A stretch of DNA of 64,000 nucleotides from UBA817 sp049889215 (GCA_049889215.1 JBMHDV010000018.1:1-64000); one strand, 5' to 3'. Shown: positions 53,089-61,941, numbered from the stretch's first letter. Notes: generated by a model not told the origin, from the sequence alone. Made by a program: numbers and translations.

Positions 53089-55371
53089 ATGGATTTATTA
53101 GGCCCTAATTTACAGAAGTTTAAAGACGATTTCGAAAAAAATCCTAAAAAAGCAATAGAAGATTTTGAAAAATTAAATGACAATCAAAAACAAGCCTTAT
53201 TAAATCAATTAGATGATAAGCTAGATGATAAGCTAAAGGTCCAATTAAAACGTATGAGGTCTCCAGACGCTGTTGGAGGTGTTTTTTTTACGCCTGTCGA
53301 GGTCATTACTGAAAATGATTTTCCTTTAGAAAATAGTACTCAAGAAAGTATAGATACAAAGTTTCAAGCGTCATCCGCAAAAATGCCACCACCTAGAAGT
53401 ATTAAATCTGTGAACAATATGACCCGTTCAGATGTTGTTCGATATGAATTTGAAATTTCAGAAGAGAATTTGAACAAAAAAAATCCAGGTGATGAGGGGT
53501 ACCATAAATTGCTAATCAATGGAAAAACCGATTTAACAAGAAAGAGCTTAGGAAAAGAAGTTTTTAATCAGTTTAGTAACATGCTTTACTGCTTATTTGA
53601 CGATCCAGAGGGAATTCCAGAAATTTTAGAAGATTTGGACAAGGGGAAAATCATGGAAGATTTGAAAATGGATAATTTGCCAAATGATGCCAATACAATG
53701 TTGAGGTTATTAACAGAGTATGATGGTAAAAGTGATTTAGATTCATCTGATTTCGATAAACTTCTAAGTTGCATGCGGTTTTTTCGACATGGTGGTGAAT
53801 TTAAAAATCGAGATAACCTCTATTATGAATTGGATATCAATAGTGATAAGTCTGATAAAGCAAAAGTTGACTGGCGAGATGATAAAAGCCCATTATTTCA
53901 ACTGAGTAGAAAGGTTCTAGGTTCAGGATCATTTTCTCACCAAGTTCAATCTGCAATAATTGTATCTGATAAAGAAGAAGTCATTGAAGTTGCTGTGAAA
54001 AATATTAAAATTAACGATGATAATTTGGGGGCATTTGGTTATGAAGCAGGATTGCCAAATGTAGATGGTGCCGCGGAAACTAAGGGCGCATTGATTAAGG
54101 AAAGTAAAAAATATGGCCAAAAAGGCTTAATTTTAATTGAGCGAGGGTATCAAGATCTGGATAGATGGAAACAAAAAGGCCTTAATACACATGAACTGAA
54201 AGGTCTTTTTGATGCGTTAGTTTTATACCATCAAGAGGGCAGAGTTAATCGAGACCTTAAACCCGCCAATTTAATTGTCACTTTTGACGGCAAGGTAAAG
54301 TTAATTGATCGAGGGCTAGAAGAACGTACAGATCAACTATCAAAGGAGTCGGTTGGCACCCTAAATACAATCGCTCCTGAGAGTGTTAAGGAACATGAGC
54401 CAAGTGGTAGCGCTGCAGATGTGTGGGCGTATGGGAATATGCTATTTCAGTTTATGATCGGCAGCATGCCCTTTAAAGGAAATGTGCCATATTATAACTA
54501 TTATGAGCCAGATGATGATTTTATAAACATGCTTTTGGACGGGCCGATAGAAAATCTTAAACCACTCACACTTTGCTACAAGGTAGCAACTAAAACTCAC
54601 ATTCAAACAGATTTTAATAAGTACCAAAGATTATCACATGATTCAATAATCATGATAACTCAGTTGTCGAACATATTGCATCCAGATCCGGAAGAGCGAG
54701 TAACCATGAATGATTTAAATAATAAAAAAAATAAAGAGTTTAAGAACATCTTAAAGTCACCGGTTAGAATGGCAGCGGTTCAATCAAATATCGCTGAAGT
54801 GGTGTCACAACAACGGGGAGAAGCCTGGCGAGAAAATAGTCAGGGCGCTAAACAGAATTCTGTGAATTCCAGACCAGGCTCAGATACAACTAATATCTCC
54901 GACAGGTCGTTCGAAGGACAGTCACCAAATGCCGCCCCCAACCTATTTGCAGCAAGTAGGGCTAATTCAAGTCTTTTAGCTAGACAAATAGGGGACCAAA
55001 TTAATGGAGAAGGAGAAAGTGATATCTCCGACAGGTCGTTCGAAGGACAGTCACCAAATGCCGTCCCCAATCCATTTGCAGTAGATGGTGCTTTTAGGAA
55101 CTATTCGGGTCAAGCTGTAACCGAAGCACTGGCTACTTTAAATGCCAAAGCTGATCAACAAAAAGAAATGAAAACTAAAGATGTGGATTCCAGCCAGGAT
55201 ACAATTGCCAGAACACAAGGAAAACGTAGAACAGCATGGACGGGTCAGGAGGGCATGAATAGTACTTCAAATGCTCGAAATGACGGATCGAATGTAATGG
55301 GGGATAAACCTGAATCTAGTAACGATACGATTAATAACGATGGCGATACAATAAACGTTGAGGATTTATAG
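53089..55371 (+). CDS. Large atypical Ser/Thr protein kinase (760 aa)
   Basis: A Hanks-type kinase fold lies at about residues 270-560: glycine loop GSGSFS (278-283), VAVK with the ATP lysine at 304, VNRDLKPANLIV (HRD replaced by NRD; catalytic Asp 389 kept), LIDRGLEE (DFG replaced by DRG; Asp 407 kept), IAPES for APE and SAADVWAYG. The ~265 N-terminal residues are charged and unrecognised. The C-terminal 200 residues are low complexity, with a 43-codon spaced duplicate (ISDRSFEGQSPNA). No transmembrane or PASTA segment. Metal and ATP residues are retained, so it may be active. It sits between the tRNA repeats and queC. Confidence 0.8.
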   Translation: MDLLGPNLQKFKDDFEKNPKKAIEDFEKLNDNQKQALLNQLDDKLDDKLKVQLKRMRSPDAVGGVFFTPVEVITENDFPLENSTQESIDTKFQASSAKMPPPRSIKSVNNMTRSDVVRYEFEISEENLNKKNPGDEGYHKLLINGKTDLTRKSLGKEVFNQFSNMLYCLFDDPEGIPEILEDLDKGKIMEDLKMDNLPNDANTMLRLLTEYDGKSDLDSSDFDKLLSCMRFFRHGGEFKNRDNLYYELDINSDKSDKAKVDWRDDKSPLFQLSRKVLGSGSFSHQVQSAIIVSDKEEVIEVAVKNIKINDDNLGAFGYEAGLPNVDGAAETKGALIKESKKYGQKGLILIERGYQDLDRWKQKGLNTHELKGLFDALVLYHQEGRVNRDLKPANLIVTFDGKVKLIDRGLEERTDQLSKESVGTLNTIAPESVKEHEPSGSAADVWAYGNMLFQFMIGSMPFKGNVPYYNYYEPDDDFINMLLDGPIENLKPLTLCYKVATKTHIQTDFNKYQRLSHDSIIMITQLSNILHPDPEERVTMNDLNNKKNKEFKNILKSPVRMAAVQSNIAEVVSQQRGEAWRENSQGAKQNSVNSRPGSDTTNISDRSFEGQSPNAAPNLFAASRANSSLLARQIGDQINGEGESDISDRSFEGQSPNAVPNPFAVDGAFRNYSGQAVTEALATLNAKADQQKEMKTKDVDSSQDTIARTQGKRRTAWTGQEGMNSTSNARNDGSNVMGDKPESSNDTINNDGDTINVEDL
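54893..55068. repeat. Duplicated 47-bp segment in the kinase tail
   Basis: The sequence starting ATATCTCCGACAGGTCGTTC occurs at 54893-54939 and 55022-55068 with one difference, spaced by 129 bases (43 codons). Both encode ISDRSFEGQSPNA in the same frame. Confidence 0.85.
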
Positions 55372-55392
55372 TCAAAAACCCTGGCTCCCATC

Positions 55393-55422
55393 TTGCTGAT
55401 CGATTCATGCCTAAGTTAGAAT
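55393..55422 (+). promoter_or_regulatory. Promoter of queC
   Basis: TTGCTG (55393-55398) and TAGAAT (55417-55422) are 18 bases apart. The ATG at 55429 lies six bases after the -10, at the expected transcription start, so the message is probably leaderless. The earlier ATG at 55423 abuts the -10 and would not be transcribed. Confidence 0.55.
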
Positions 55423-55428
55423 ATGCAA

Positions 55429-56079
55429 ATGGCAGATGCAATTGTATTGTTATCCGGCGGGCAAGATTCAGCGACTTGCTTGGCAATCGCGGCTAAAGCA
55501 CACACCACCATTCATTGTGTCTGTTTTGACTATGGTCAACGGCATAGCATCGAAATTGAAGCGTCCAAAAATTTGGCAAAATTAGCTGGTGCCAGTTTTC
55601 AGTGTATTGATTTAAGGTTTATGGCCGGTTTATCGAACTCCGCATTGGTGGATCAAACCCAACCCATTCAACAAAACGATGGCGAATTGCCAACCACCTT
55701 TGTGCCAGGCCGAAATGCCCTATTTTTAACGGTAGCGGCCATGATTGCCCATCAGCAGAATGCGACTATTATTTACACAGGGGTGTGTCAGACCGATTTC
55801 TCAGGCTATCCAGATTGTCGTGAAGACTTTATACAATCCCAACAGCAGACCATCAACTTGGCTATGGAAAATGATTTGCAAATAAGAACGCCGCTAATGC
55901 ATTTAACCAAAGCTGAAACAGTGATTGAAATGAATCAGTTGGGGCGATTGGACTGGTATGCGCATACACACACTTGTTACGAAGGGACTCAGCCAGCGTG
56001 TGGCAAATGCCCGGCATGCAAATTAAGGCTCAATGGCTTTTTAAAGGCCAATATTGCAGATCCATTACCCTATAAATAA
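55429..56079 (+). CDS. queC: 7-cyano-7-deazaguanine (preQ0) synthase
   Basis: ATP-dependent conversion of CDG to preQ0, one step before QueF. PP-loop LLSGGQDSATCL, CFDYGQRHSIEIEA, TFVPGRNALFLTVAA, GVCQTDFSGYPDCR and the zinc cysteines HTCYEGTQPACGKCPACKLR. Length about 216. The start at 55429 is chosen from the promoter position. Confidence 0.95.
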   Translation: MADAIVLLSGGQDSATCLAIAAKAHTTIHCVCFDYGQRHSIEIEASKNLAKLAGASFQCIDLRFMAGLSNSALVDQTQPIQQNDGELPTTFVPGRNALFLTVAAMIAHQQNATIIYTGVCQTDFSGYPDCREDFIQSQQQTINLAMENDLQIRTPLMHLTKAETVIEMNQLGRLDWYAHTHTCYEGTQPACGKCPACKLRLNGFLKANIADPLPYK

Positions 56080-56091
56080 AGCCCCAATTTT

Positions 56092-56499
56092 TTAAGAGTT
56101 AAGAAACCCAATAACAAGAATTGTTGTGGAAGAAATAAGTAACCAGTCAAAAAAGGCATCTCCACGTGATTGATCCGATTGGGTTTCGATTGGAAAGCCT
56201 TCTGATGTTTGTCTGAACTGCCTTGAGTAATTTTGGCCAATGCATGCCGCACAGAATCCAACAGTGGCAACCATGGCAGGTTTCCCCTCGCCAAAAGGGA
56301 GTAATGCGCAATAAAGACCAGTGCCAATGCCTATTGCAGAAGGTGTTAATAAATGATGATGTTTAGTATTTTCATGCGTCCCAGATTCTTGTGTCTCAGG
56401 TTCTTCAGTCTGAGGTTCTTCTGCCTCAGGTTCGTGCGCGCTTTGCAGTCCTGGTACATTATAATTTGAACCTAAAGAAACAAGGGGAGCGGCAGGCAT
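56092..56499 (-). CDS. Small membrane protein, hypothetical
   Basis: The 135-residue product has an acidic Pro/Glu/Thr stretch (residues 20-45, repeating EEPQTEEPETQE), a hydrophobic region (about 52-90, with Cys and Gly), and a C-terminal hydrophobic helix (WLLISSTTILVIGFL). The ATG directly follows the smpB stop (TAG-ATG), so it is probably cotranslated. No family recognised. Confidence 0.6.
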   Translation of the reverse strand: MPAAPLVSLGSNYNVPGLQSAHEPEAEEPQTEEPETQESGTHENTKHHHLLTPSAIGIGTGLYCALLPFGEGKPAMVATVGFCAACIGQNYSRQFRQTSEGFPIETQSDQSRGDAFFDWLLISSTTILVIGFLNS

Positions 56500-56943
56500 C
56501 TAAATCGCTCGGTTTTTAAATGAACGATCCAATGATCGTTTGACTTCTCTATCCTTAATGCTCGCTCGTTTATCAAATTGTTTTTTTGGAGTTCCAACAC
56601 CAATTTCAACTTTGAATCGGTTCTTTTTCAAATATACCTTGGTAGGAACAGCAATCATGCCCTGGCGTTCCAATGCTTGTGAGATTTTTTCAATTTCACG
56701 ACGATGCAGTAATAGTTTACGATCACGATTCTGTTTTAAGTTATGTCGATTGCCTTGCTCATAAGGTAGGATATTTGCATTTACAAGAAAAATCTCGTTA
56801 TCAATAATGCGAATATAGCTCTCGTGAATGGTCATGTGCCCATTACGAATGGACTTTACTTCACAACCTGCGAGGGCAATACCCGCTTCGTATTTATCTT
56901 TGATGGTTGTATTAAAATATGCTTTTTTATTCGAAATAGCCAC
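56500..56943 (-). CDS. smpB: SsrA-binding protein
   Basis: Partner of tmRNA in trans-translation. NKKAYFNTTIKDKYEAGIALAGCEVKSIRNGHMTIHESYIRI, LLHRREIEKI and VYLKKNRFKVEIGVGTPKKQFDKR match the family; the basic tail is present. Length 147. The tmRNA gene was not found nearby. Confidence 0.97.
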   Translation of the reverse strand: MAISNKKAYFNTTIKDKYEAGIALAGCEVKSIRNGHMTIHESYIRIIDNEIFLVNANILPYEQGNRHNLKQNRDRKLLLHRREIEKISQALERQGMIAVPTKVYLKKNRFKVEIGVGTPKKQFDKRASIKDREVKRSLDRSFKNRAI

Positions 56944-57031
56944 AACATCATCATATTTTTATTTTGATTCTTGGTCAAATCATCCATTTATTTTTTTAAA
57001 AATGCCCCAGCGAATCAACGGGTGAGAAATC

Positions 57032-58138
57032 TTATAAGCGTAAATACTGACTAGGGTTGACTGGTTTTCCATTTTCACGAATTTCAAAATGAAGGTGGGG
57101 GCCAGTAGAGTAACCAGTTGAGCCAACATAGCCAATCAGTTGTCCTTTTTTTACCATTTGTCCTTTTTGAACAATCATCTTCCATTGATGCGCATAAAGG
57201 GATGAAATCCTTTTATTTCGTCGCCAACCATGGTTAATAATCGTAACATTCCCATAGCCACGCTTAAAGCCTGAAAACAGCACTTTACCAGAGTCCACAG
57301 CTTTAATGCGGTACCCTCTAGGTGCAGCAAAGTCCATACCAGTGTGCATTCGTCGACGTTTAAATATTGGGTGACGTCGCAATCCAAATCGTGAGGATAT
57401 GTAACCACCCGCAGGGCGAATGTAGCTGCCCGTACCATAATATGCCTTTTTGGTATTGCCATTGGATGTTTGATTAATGTATTTGCTTAGTTGTTGAGAC
57501 TCATCTCGTAACACCTTGTTTCGTTCTTCAAACTTTTTCAAATCTGAACGAAGAGAAACAAGTGATTTTTCGTAACGTTTTCGAGAGTATTTTAATTGAT
57601 GACGCTGTCGAATAATATTATCTTTAAGTTGATTTACTTTAGTTTTACTAAACTCAAGTCGTTTTTTATTGGCTCTAAATGTATCTATTTTTTCTTTAGC
57701 TTCAACCAAATCATAGTAATCACTTTCAATTACTTTTTCATAAAAGTACATGTTATTGATTAGATTTGAAAAAGAATCTGAATTAAAAATCAGTTGCAAC
57801 AGTGGGCGGTGATTTTCTTTATAAAGCGTAACAATTTTTTGATTTAAAAAAGACGTGGTTTGTCGTAGTCGGTCAGATTCAGTACTGAGTTTCTGTTCTG
57901 TATCTTTGATTTGTTGTTGATAACTATTGTATTTTTTATAGGCCTGGTTTAATTTTTTTTGCGTCAAATAGATGTTGGTTCGTAGGTTTCCAAGTTCTTT
58001 TAAAATGGATTTTTCTTGCCGCTTTTTCTTTTTAATTATTGCGGAATTCTTTTTGATCTCTTGCTGAATACGAGCGGCCTTTTCTTGTGAAAAGGCAAAT
58101 GTGCTTAACAAACAAATTAAAAGTAAACGTATCATCAT
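57032..58138 (-). CDS. EnvC-like M23 peptidase with coiled coil
   Basis: Exported murein hydrolase or activator. Signal peptide (MMIRLLLICLLSTFAFS), a long coiled coil (about 20-225) and a C-terminal LytM/M23 domain with HTGMD, YAHQWKM and HLHFE, the metal residues of active M23 enzymes. In E. coli EnvC these ligands are lost, so this one may cut peptide cross-links itself. It follows uvrC by 53 bases. Likely role in septal wall splitting. Confidence 0.88.
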   Translation of the reverse strand: MMIRLLLICLLSTFAFSQEKAARIQQEIKKNSAIIKKKKRQEKSILKELGNLRTNIYLTQKKLNQAYKKYNSYQQQIKDTEQKLSTESDRLRQTTSFLNQKIVTLYKENHRPLLQLIFNSDSFSNLINNMYFYEKVIESDYYDLVEAKEKIDTFRANKKRLEFSKTKVNQLKDNIIRQRHQLKYSRKRYEKSLVSLRSDLKKFEERNKVLRDESQQLSKYINQTSNGNTKKAYYGTGSYIRPAGGYISSRFGLRRHPIFKRRRMHTGMDFAAPRGYRIKAVDSGKVLFSGFKRGYGNVTIINHGWRRNKRISSLYAHQWKMIVQKGQMVKKGQLIGYVGSTGYSTGPHLHFEIRENGKPVNPSQYLRL

Positions 58139-58191
58139 AATGTGAAATCACCTGTGACTATAGTGTAGCAAACATTGGTGTATTTGTTGAA

Positions 58192-59805
58192 TTATTCTAT
58201 TGTCCGTTTACGTCGCTGAAAATTTAAAGCAAAACGATGCGATTCATCCCGCACAAATCTCAATAAATTTAACCCACGATGGTGGTGCGGTAAACATATA
58301 GGATCACTGCTATATGGCGTGAAGATGAGCTCATTTTTTTTAGCTAGCCCAATACAGTCTTGATTTGTAATGCCTTTGCTTTTAAGGGCATCTAGCGCTG
58401 CATTTAATTGGCCTTTCCCGCCATCAATCAATAAAAGGTCAGGTTGCATATCATAATGATCAATCAAACGAGATACGGTTTCTCTCATTGATTTAACGTC
58501 GTCACTTTTTCCTGTGGTGACCGTTTTAATATTAAAGTGACGATACAAGTGGTTGGCTGGTTTTCCATCAATAAATACAACAACTGAACTAACAATATTT
58601 GTGCCATAATAATGTGAGATATCACATCCAAAAATAATGTTAGGTCGCTTGGACAAGGCGAGATCCTTTTTTAATAAATCAATAGGGGGCTCCAATTGGT
58701 TAACCAATGATGTTTTGCTAATGCCGATCAGTGACTTCTGAGCATTGAGTTCTGCCAAGCAAAGAAGTTCAAAGTAGCGTCCTTTAGTTGGTTGCTGAAG
58801 TTTAATTGTTGAATCATAAGTGTCTGTAATTGACGCAAGGTCAACCGTAATACTCTGCGAAAGAATGAGTGTTAGCTTTTTTGGCGATTTTCGTAATGTG
58901 GCATCGATAAAGTGCAAAATGAAATCATCCAAGTTATTTTCGATGGGCGTGTATTTCCCCAACTGGGAAATAAAGCGTTTATTCGCATAATGTTGGCAAA
59001 CACCATAATGGAAATGCTGGTTGGATGAAAACCCAATAAAAAAGTAATGTTGATTGGTGTCCAATTCAATTTGTTGCTGGGCTTGAATTTGCTCTAGTTG
59101 CAAAATTCGGTCTCTAAGCTTCGCTGCTCGTTCATAGTTTTGATTGTTGGCTAGTTGTTTCATTTCAGCATTAAGATCTTCAATTAGACGAGAACTTTTT
59201 CCTTCTAAAAACTGAATGCATTGTTCAATCAACGCATCGTATTCCTCTTTTGTATCTTTATAAATGCAAGGGCCAATGCATTTTCCAATATCCAATTTAA
59301 TGCATTTTTTTTGGTTTGATTCCAAGTCAATGTATTGTTTGCAATCTCGAATTGGAAATGTGTCATAAATAGCTTGTTTCAGTTTCCGGCTTGATCCATA
59401 CGATGTATATGGTCCAAAATAGCGAGCACCATCATTGAGCTTATTACGTGTGATAATAATTCTGGGAAACGGTTCTTGAACAGTGATTTTGATGTATGGG
59501 TACGTTTTATCATCTTTTAATAAAACATTAAAACGAGGTTGTCGCTGTTTAATTAAGTTATTCTCCAATAATAATGCTTTATGCTCGGACGTGGTTATAA
59601 TTGGTTCAATAGAATGGATATGGGCAACCAACGCCTGTGTTTTAAAGTCTTTTGTTCCACTAAAATAAGAGGTAACTCGTTTTTTAATATTTTTGGCTTT
59701 ACCAACATAAATAACCTCCCCATGGATATCCAACATCTGATAAATACCAGGTTGATTGGGGAGGTCTTTTATAAGTTGCTTTAAATGTGATGGAATCCCA
59801 GACAA
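58192..59805 (-). CDS. uvrC: Excinuclease subunit C lacking the HhH tail
   Basis: Nucleotide-excision nuclease: GIY-YIG domain (PGIYQMLDIHGEVIYVGKAKNIKKRV), UVR helix (LANNQNYERAAKLRDRI), Cys-rich GKCIGPCI, and the RNase-H-like 5' nuclease (GCDISHYYG, LLIDGGKGQLNAAL, RDESHRFALNFQRRKR). It stops right after this, at 537 aa; the tandem helix-hairpin-helix domain of usual UvrC (~600 aa) is absent and is not found in the bases downstream. Confidence 0.94.
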   Translation of the reverse strand: MSGIPSHLKQLIKDLPNQPGIYQMLDIHGEVIYVGKAKNIKKRVTSYFSGTKDFKTQALVAHIHSIEPIITTSEHKALLLENNLIKQRQPRFNVLLKDDKTYPYIKITVQEPFPRIIITRNKLNDGARYFGPYTSYGSSRKLKQAIYDTFPIRDCKQYIDLESNQKKCIKLDIGKCIGPCIYKDTKEEYDALIEQCIQFLEGKSSRLIEDLNAEMKQLANNQNYERAAKLRDRILQLEQIQAQQQIELDTNQHYFFIGFSSNQHFHYGVCQHYANKRFISQLGKYTPIENNLDDFILHFIDATLRKSPKKLTLILSQSITVDLASITDTYDSTIKLQQPTKGRYFELLCLAELNAQKSLIGISKTSLVNQLEPPIDLLKKDLALSKRPNIIFGCDISHYYGTNIVSSVVVFIDGKPANHLYRHFNIKTVTTGKSDDVKSMRETVSRLIDHYDMQPDLLLIDGGKGQLNAALDALKSKGITNQDCIGLAKKNELIFTPYSSDPICLPHHHRGLNLLRFVRDESHRFALNFQRRKRTIE

Positions 59806-59814
59806 GGGACGAAC

Positions 59815-60459
59815 TTATTCAGAAGCGTCTGACTCGTCTGATTCTTCAATAATAGATTCAGTAGCTTCAGCAACAGTCTCTTCAGCTTCAGTTGAATCAC
59901 CATCCTCAATGCTTACTGCATCATCTTGAGCTGCTTCTTCATCTTCAATAGATTCAACAGCTTCATCTTCTGCAAGAATTGCTTCAAGTAATTCTGGCTG
60001 TTCATCTGATTCATCTGATTCAATAATAATATCAAAATCAGCTGAAATATCTTTCGTGAACTGAGCTTTGCAAGCATAGGTCCCAACGTACTTTATGTTA
60101 CCTTCTTCAATGATAATATCACTGGCATTAATCTTAACTTCGGGTAATGTCTCTTTAATTAAATCAACTATTATGGATGGCGTGATGGATCCGTACAATT
60201 TGCCATCTCTTGATAATGCCGTCATTGTAAAGGATTGCCCTTTAATTTCACTTGCTGTCGTTTTCAAATCATCGCGAAGCTTGTTTACTTCAACAAGCGC
60301 TTTACCCTTCATTTCCTCAAAACGTTTTTTATTCGCTTTGTTTGCGTATAATGCAAAACCATTTGGGATTAAGTAGTTGGTTGCATAACCATCTGCAACT
60401 TCAATCACATCGCCAAAAGTACCTTTACGTTTTAAATCTTTAATTAAAATAACTTCCAT
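59815..60459 (-). CDS. rplI: Ribosomal protein bL9 with long acidic tail
   Basis: Large-subunit protein. Residues 1-148 are standard L9 (MEVILIKDLKRKGTFGDVIEVADGYATNYLIPNGFA at the rRNA-binding end, split here by its long helix). The last ~65 residues are almost all Glu/Asp/Ala/Ser, about 45% longer than usual L9. The tail may be a charge-rich disordered extension. Follows rpsR by 12 bases. Confidence 0.95.
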   Translation of the reverse strand: MEVILIKDLKRKGTFGDVIEVADGYATNYLIPNGFALYANKANKKRFEEMKGKALVEVNKLRDDLKTTASEIKGQSFTMTALSRDGKLYGSITPSIIVDLIKETLPEVKINASDIIIEEGNIKYVGTYACKAQFTKDISADFDIIIESDESDEQPELLEAILAEDEAVESIEDEEAAQDDAVSIEDGDSTEAEETVAEATESIIEESDESDASE

Positions 60460-60471
60460 TGAATAACCCCT

Positions 60472-60720
60472 TTACTCTGCACAGTAAGGCAAAACGCCTA
60501 AATTACGTGCACGTTTGATAGCGTTAACAACAATTCGTTGCTTTTTCGCAGATACACCGGTGTTACGTCGAGGTAAGATTTTACCACGATCACTAATGAA
60601 TCGTTGTAACTTTTCGATGTCATTGTGGTCCAATACATTAATCTGATCAATAGTTAATGGACAAGGACGCTTTTTCTTACGTTTGAATTTTGGTGCTTCT
60701 TTAACTGGTTTATTTGCCAT
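60472..60720 (-). CDS. rpsR: Ribosomal protein bS18
   Basis: Small-subunit protein that pairs with S6. KRPCPLTIDQINVLDHNDIEKLQRFISDRGKILPRR and KKQRIVVNAIKRARNLGVLPY are the family core. Length 82. Only isolated cysteines remain, so it is the zinc-free form. GAGGAG upstream of the ATG. Confidence 0.97.
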   Translation of the reverse strand: MANKPVKEAPKFKRKKKRPCPLTIDQINVLDHNDIEKLQRFISDRGKILPRRNTGVSAKKQRIVVNAIKRARNLGVLPYCAE

Positions 60721-60736
60721 GATTTTCTCCTCTTAT

Positions 60737-61099
60737 TTATACCAAGTCAAAACTCGGTGATTGTTGTGTTGATTGTGCATCCATTGGTTCACTATTTCGG
60801 TCCAACATTTGCATGCCATCAGCGACTATTTCAGCACTGTAGCGTTTTTCCCCATCTTTTTCATATGAATCAATTTGCAAACGGCCTTCAACGGCAGTTA
60901 GCTTTCCTTTTTTAAGGTACTGGTTGCAAATTTCTGCTAATCGTCGCCAAGTGACAACACGAATAAAGTCAGCAGTTTGATCTTCCTGTTTAGGAATCCG
61001 ATCAACAGCAATCGTAAAACGACATAATGCGATTCCCGACGGAGTCATCCTAAATTCGGGGTCTCTAACTAAGCGGCCAATTAAAAATGCTTTATTCAT
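60737..61099 (-). CDS. Second single-stranded DNA-binding protein, no acidic tip
   Basis: A 120-aa OB-fold SSB (NKAFLIGRLVRDPEFRMTPSG, FTIAVDR, DFIRVVTWRRLAEICNQYLKKGKLTAVEGRLQ). It ends QSPSFDLV rather than the acidic DDxPF tip that recruits repair partners. It lies 14 bases after the other ssb. A specialised copy, perhaps for competence or regulation, is possible. Confidence 0.9.
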   Translation of the reverse strand: MNKAFLIGRLVRDPEFRMTPSGIALCRFTIAVDRIPKQEDQTADFIRVVTWRRLAEICNQYLKKGKLTAVEGRLQIDSYEKDGEKRYSAEIVADGMQMLDRNSEPMDAQSTQQSPSFDLV

Positions 61100-61113
61100 A
61101 AGTCACCATTTTA

Positions 61114-61614
61114 TTAGAAAGGTACGTCTTCTTCAAGGTTATTGTCAGAATCCTCAATAGCGGCATCATTAAAGAATGCGGATTCATCAACTGGTTCAAT
61201 GGGTAAGTTTTCAACTGGTGGGGCTTCAAATGAGGCTTCGTTTTGTGGTTGGCTTGGTTCATTGGACCCGCCAGAGCCAGTAGGGATACTGCCAAAAACT
61301 TCGTTGAAATTAACCACTTGGCGTGCATCAACTTCTGTTGTCCATTTTCGTTGGCCTGATGATTGATCCTCGTAAGAGTCTGTCAAAATACGACCTTCAA
61401 CGTAAACAATATCATCTTTTTGGAAATTAGCAGCTTTGTCAGCATTATCTCGCCATGCAGTTACTCGTATATAGTCGAATCGCGTGGAGGGTAAAGATTC
61501 TACACGAGGTACAATTAGCGTGAATTTAGCTAGAGAATGCCCTGAGGTTGTTGCTTTAACATCCGGTGCATCGCTCAATTTTCCAGTAATCTGAATTTTG
61601 TTAAAGGACGCCAT
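61114..61614 (-). CDS. ssb: Single-stranded DNA-binding protein
   Basis: A 166-aa OB-fold protein (NKIQITGKLSDAPDVKATTSGHSLAKFTLIV, DYIRVTAWRDNADKAANFQKDDIVYVEGRI) with a Gly/Pro/Glu linker and the acidic C-terminal tip EEDVPF, which binds RecO, PriA, exonuclease I and others. The rpsF-ssb-rpsR position is the classical housekeeping ssb locus. Confidence 0.94.
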   Translation of the reverse strand: MASFNKIQITGKLSDAPDVKATTSGHSLAKFTLIVPRVESLPSTRFDYIRVTAWRDNADKAANFQKDDIVYVEGRILTDSYEDQSSGQRKWTTEVDARQVVNFNEVFGSIPTGSGGSNEPSQPQNEASFEAPPVENLPIEPVDESAFFNDAAIEDSDNNLEEDVPF

Positions 61615-61617
61615 GGC

Positions 61618-61941
61618 TTATTTAGTTAATTCGGCAATCTTTTCTTCGTTTAGAACGCTTTCTAAACGTGTGTTTAATTGGCGAATGATGCCTTCGTTAA
61701 TTTGATATTCTTTGTCAAGTGCAGTCAAACATGCATTGTCCGCAGCATACTGGAAGCGAGTACCGTATGCTTGTGTATGGTGTTTGAATGTTCCAGCTAA
61801 GCTTACTTTACCGAGATATTCTTTATTGTAAATTTTACCACCGTTTTTTGTGATGGTTGTTTCTAGTTTTGTTTCTAATTCTTTAGCAGCGTCTTCACCG
61901 TTGCTTGTATCGTAAAATACAGTTAAATCGTAGTTTCTCAT
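61618..61941 (-). CDS. rpsF: Ribosomal protein bS6
   Basis: First gene of the rpsF-ssb-ssb-rpsR-rplI operon. RNYDLTVFYDTSNGEDAAKELETKL and GKIYNKEYLGKVSLAGTFKHHTQA follow the S6 pattern; length 107. A strong GGAGG lies six bases upstream of the ATG. Similarity is moderate but position makes the call firm. Confidence 0.9.
   Translation of the reverse strand: MRNYDLTVFYDTSNGEDAAKELETKLETTITKNGGKIYNKEYLGKVSLAGTFKHHTQAYGTRFQYAADNACLTALDKEYQINEGIIRQLNTRLESVLNEEKIAELTK

Noticed and set aside
56944..57031. tmRNA gene next to smpB
   Set aside because: The gap is under 90 bases with no tRNA-Ala-like ends.
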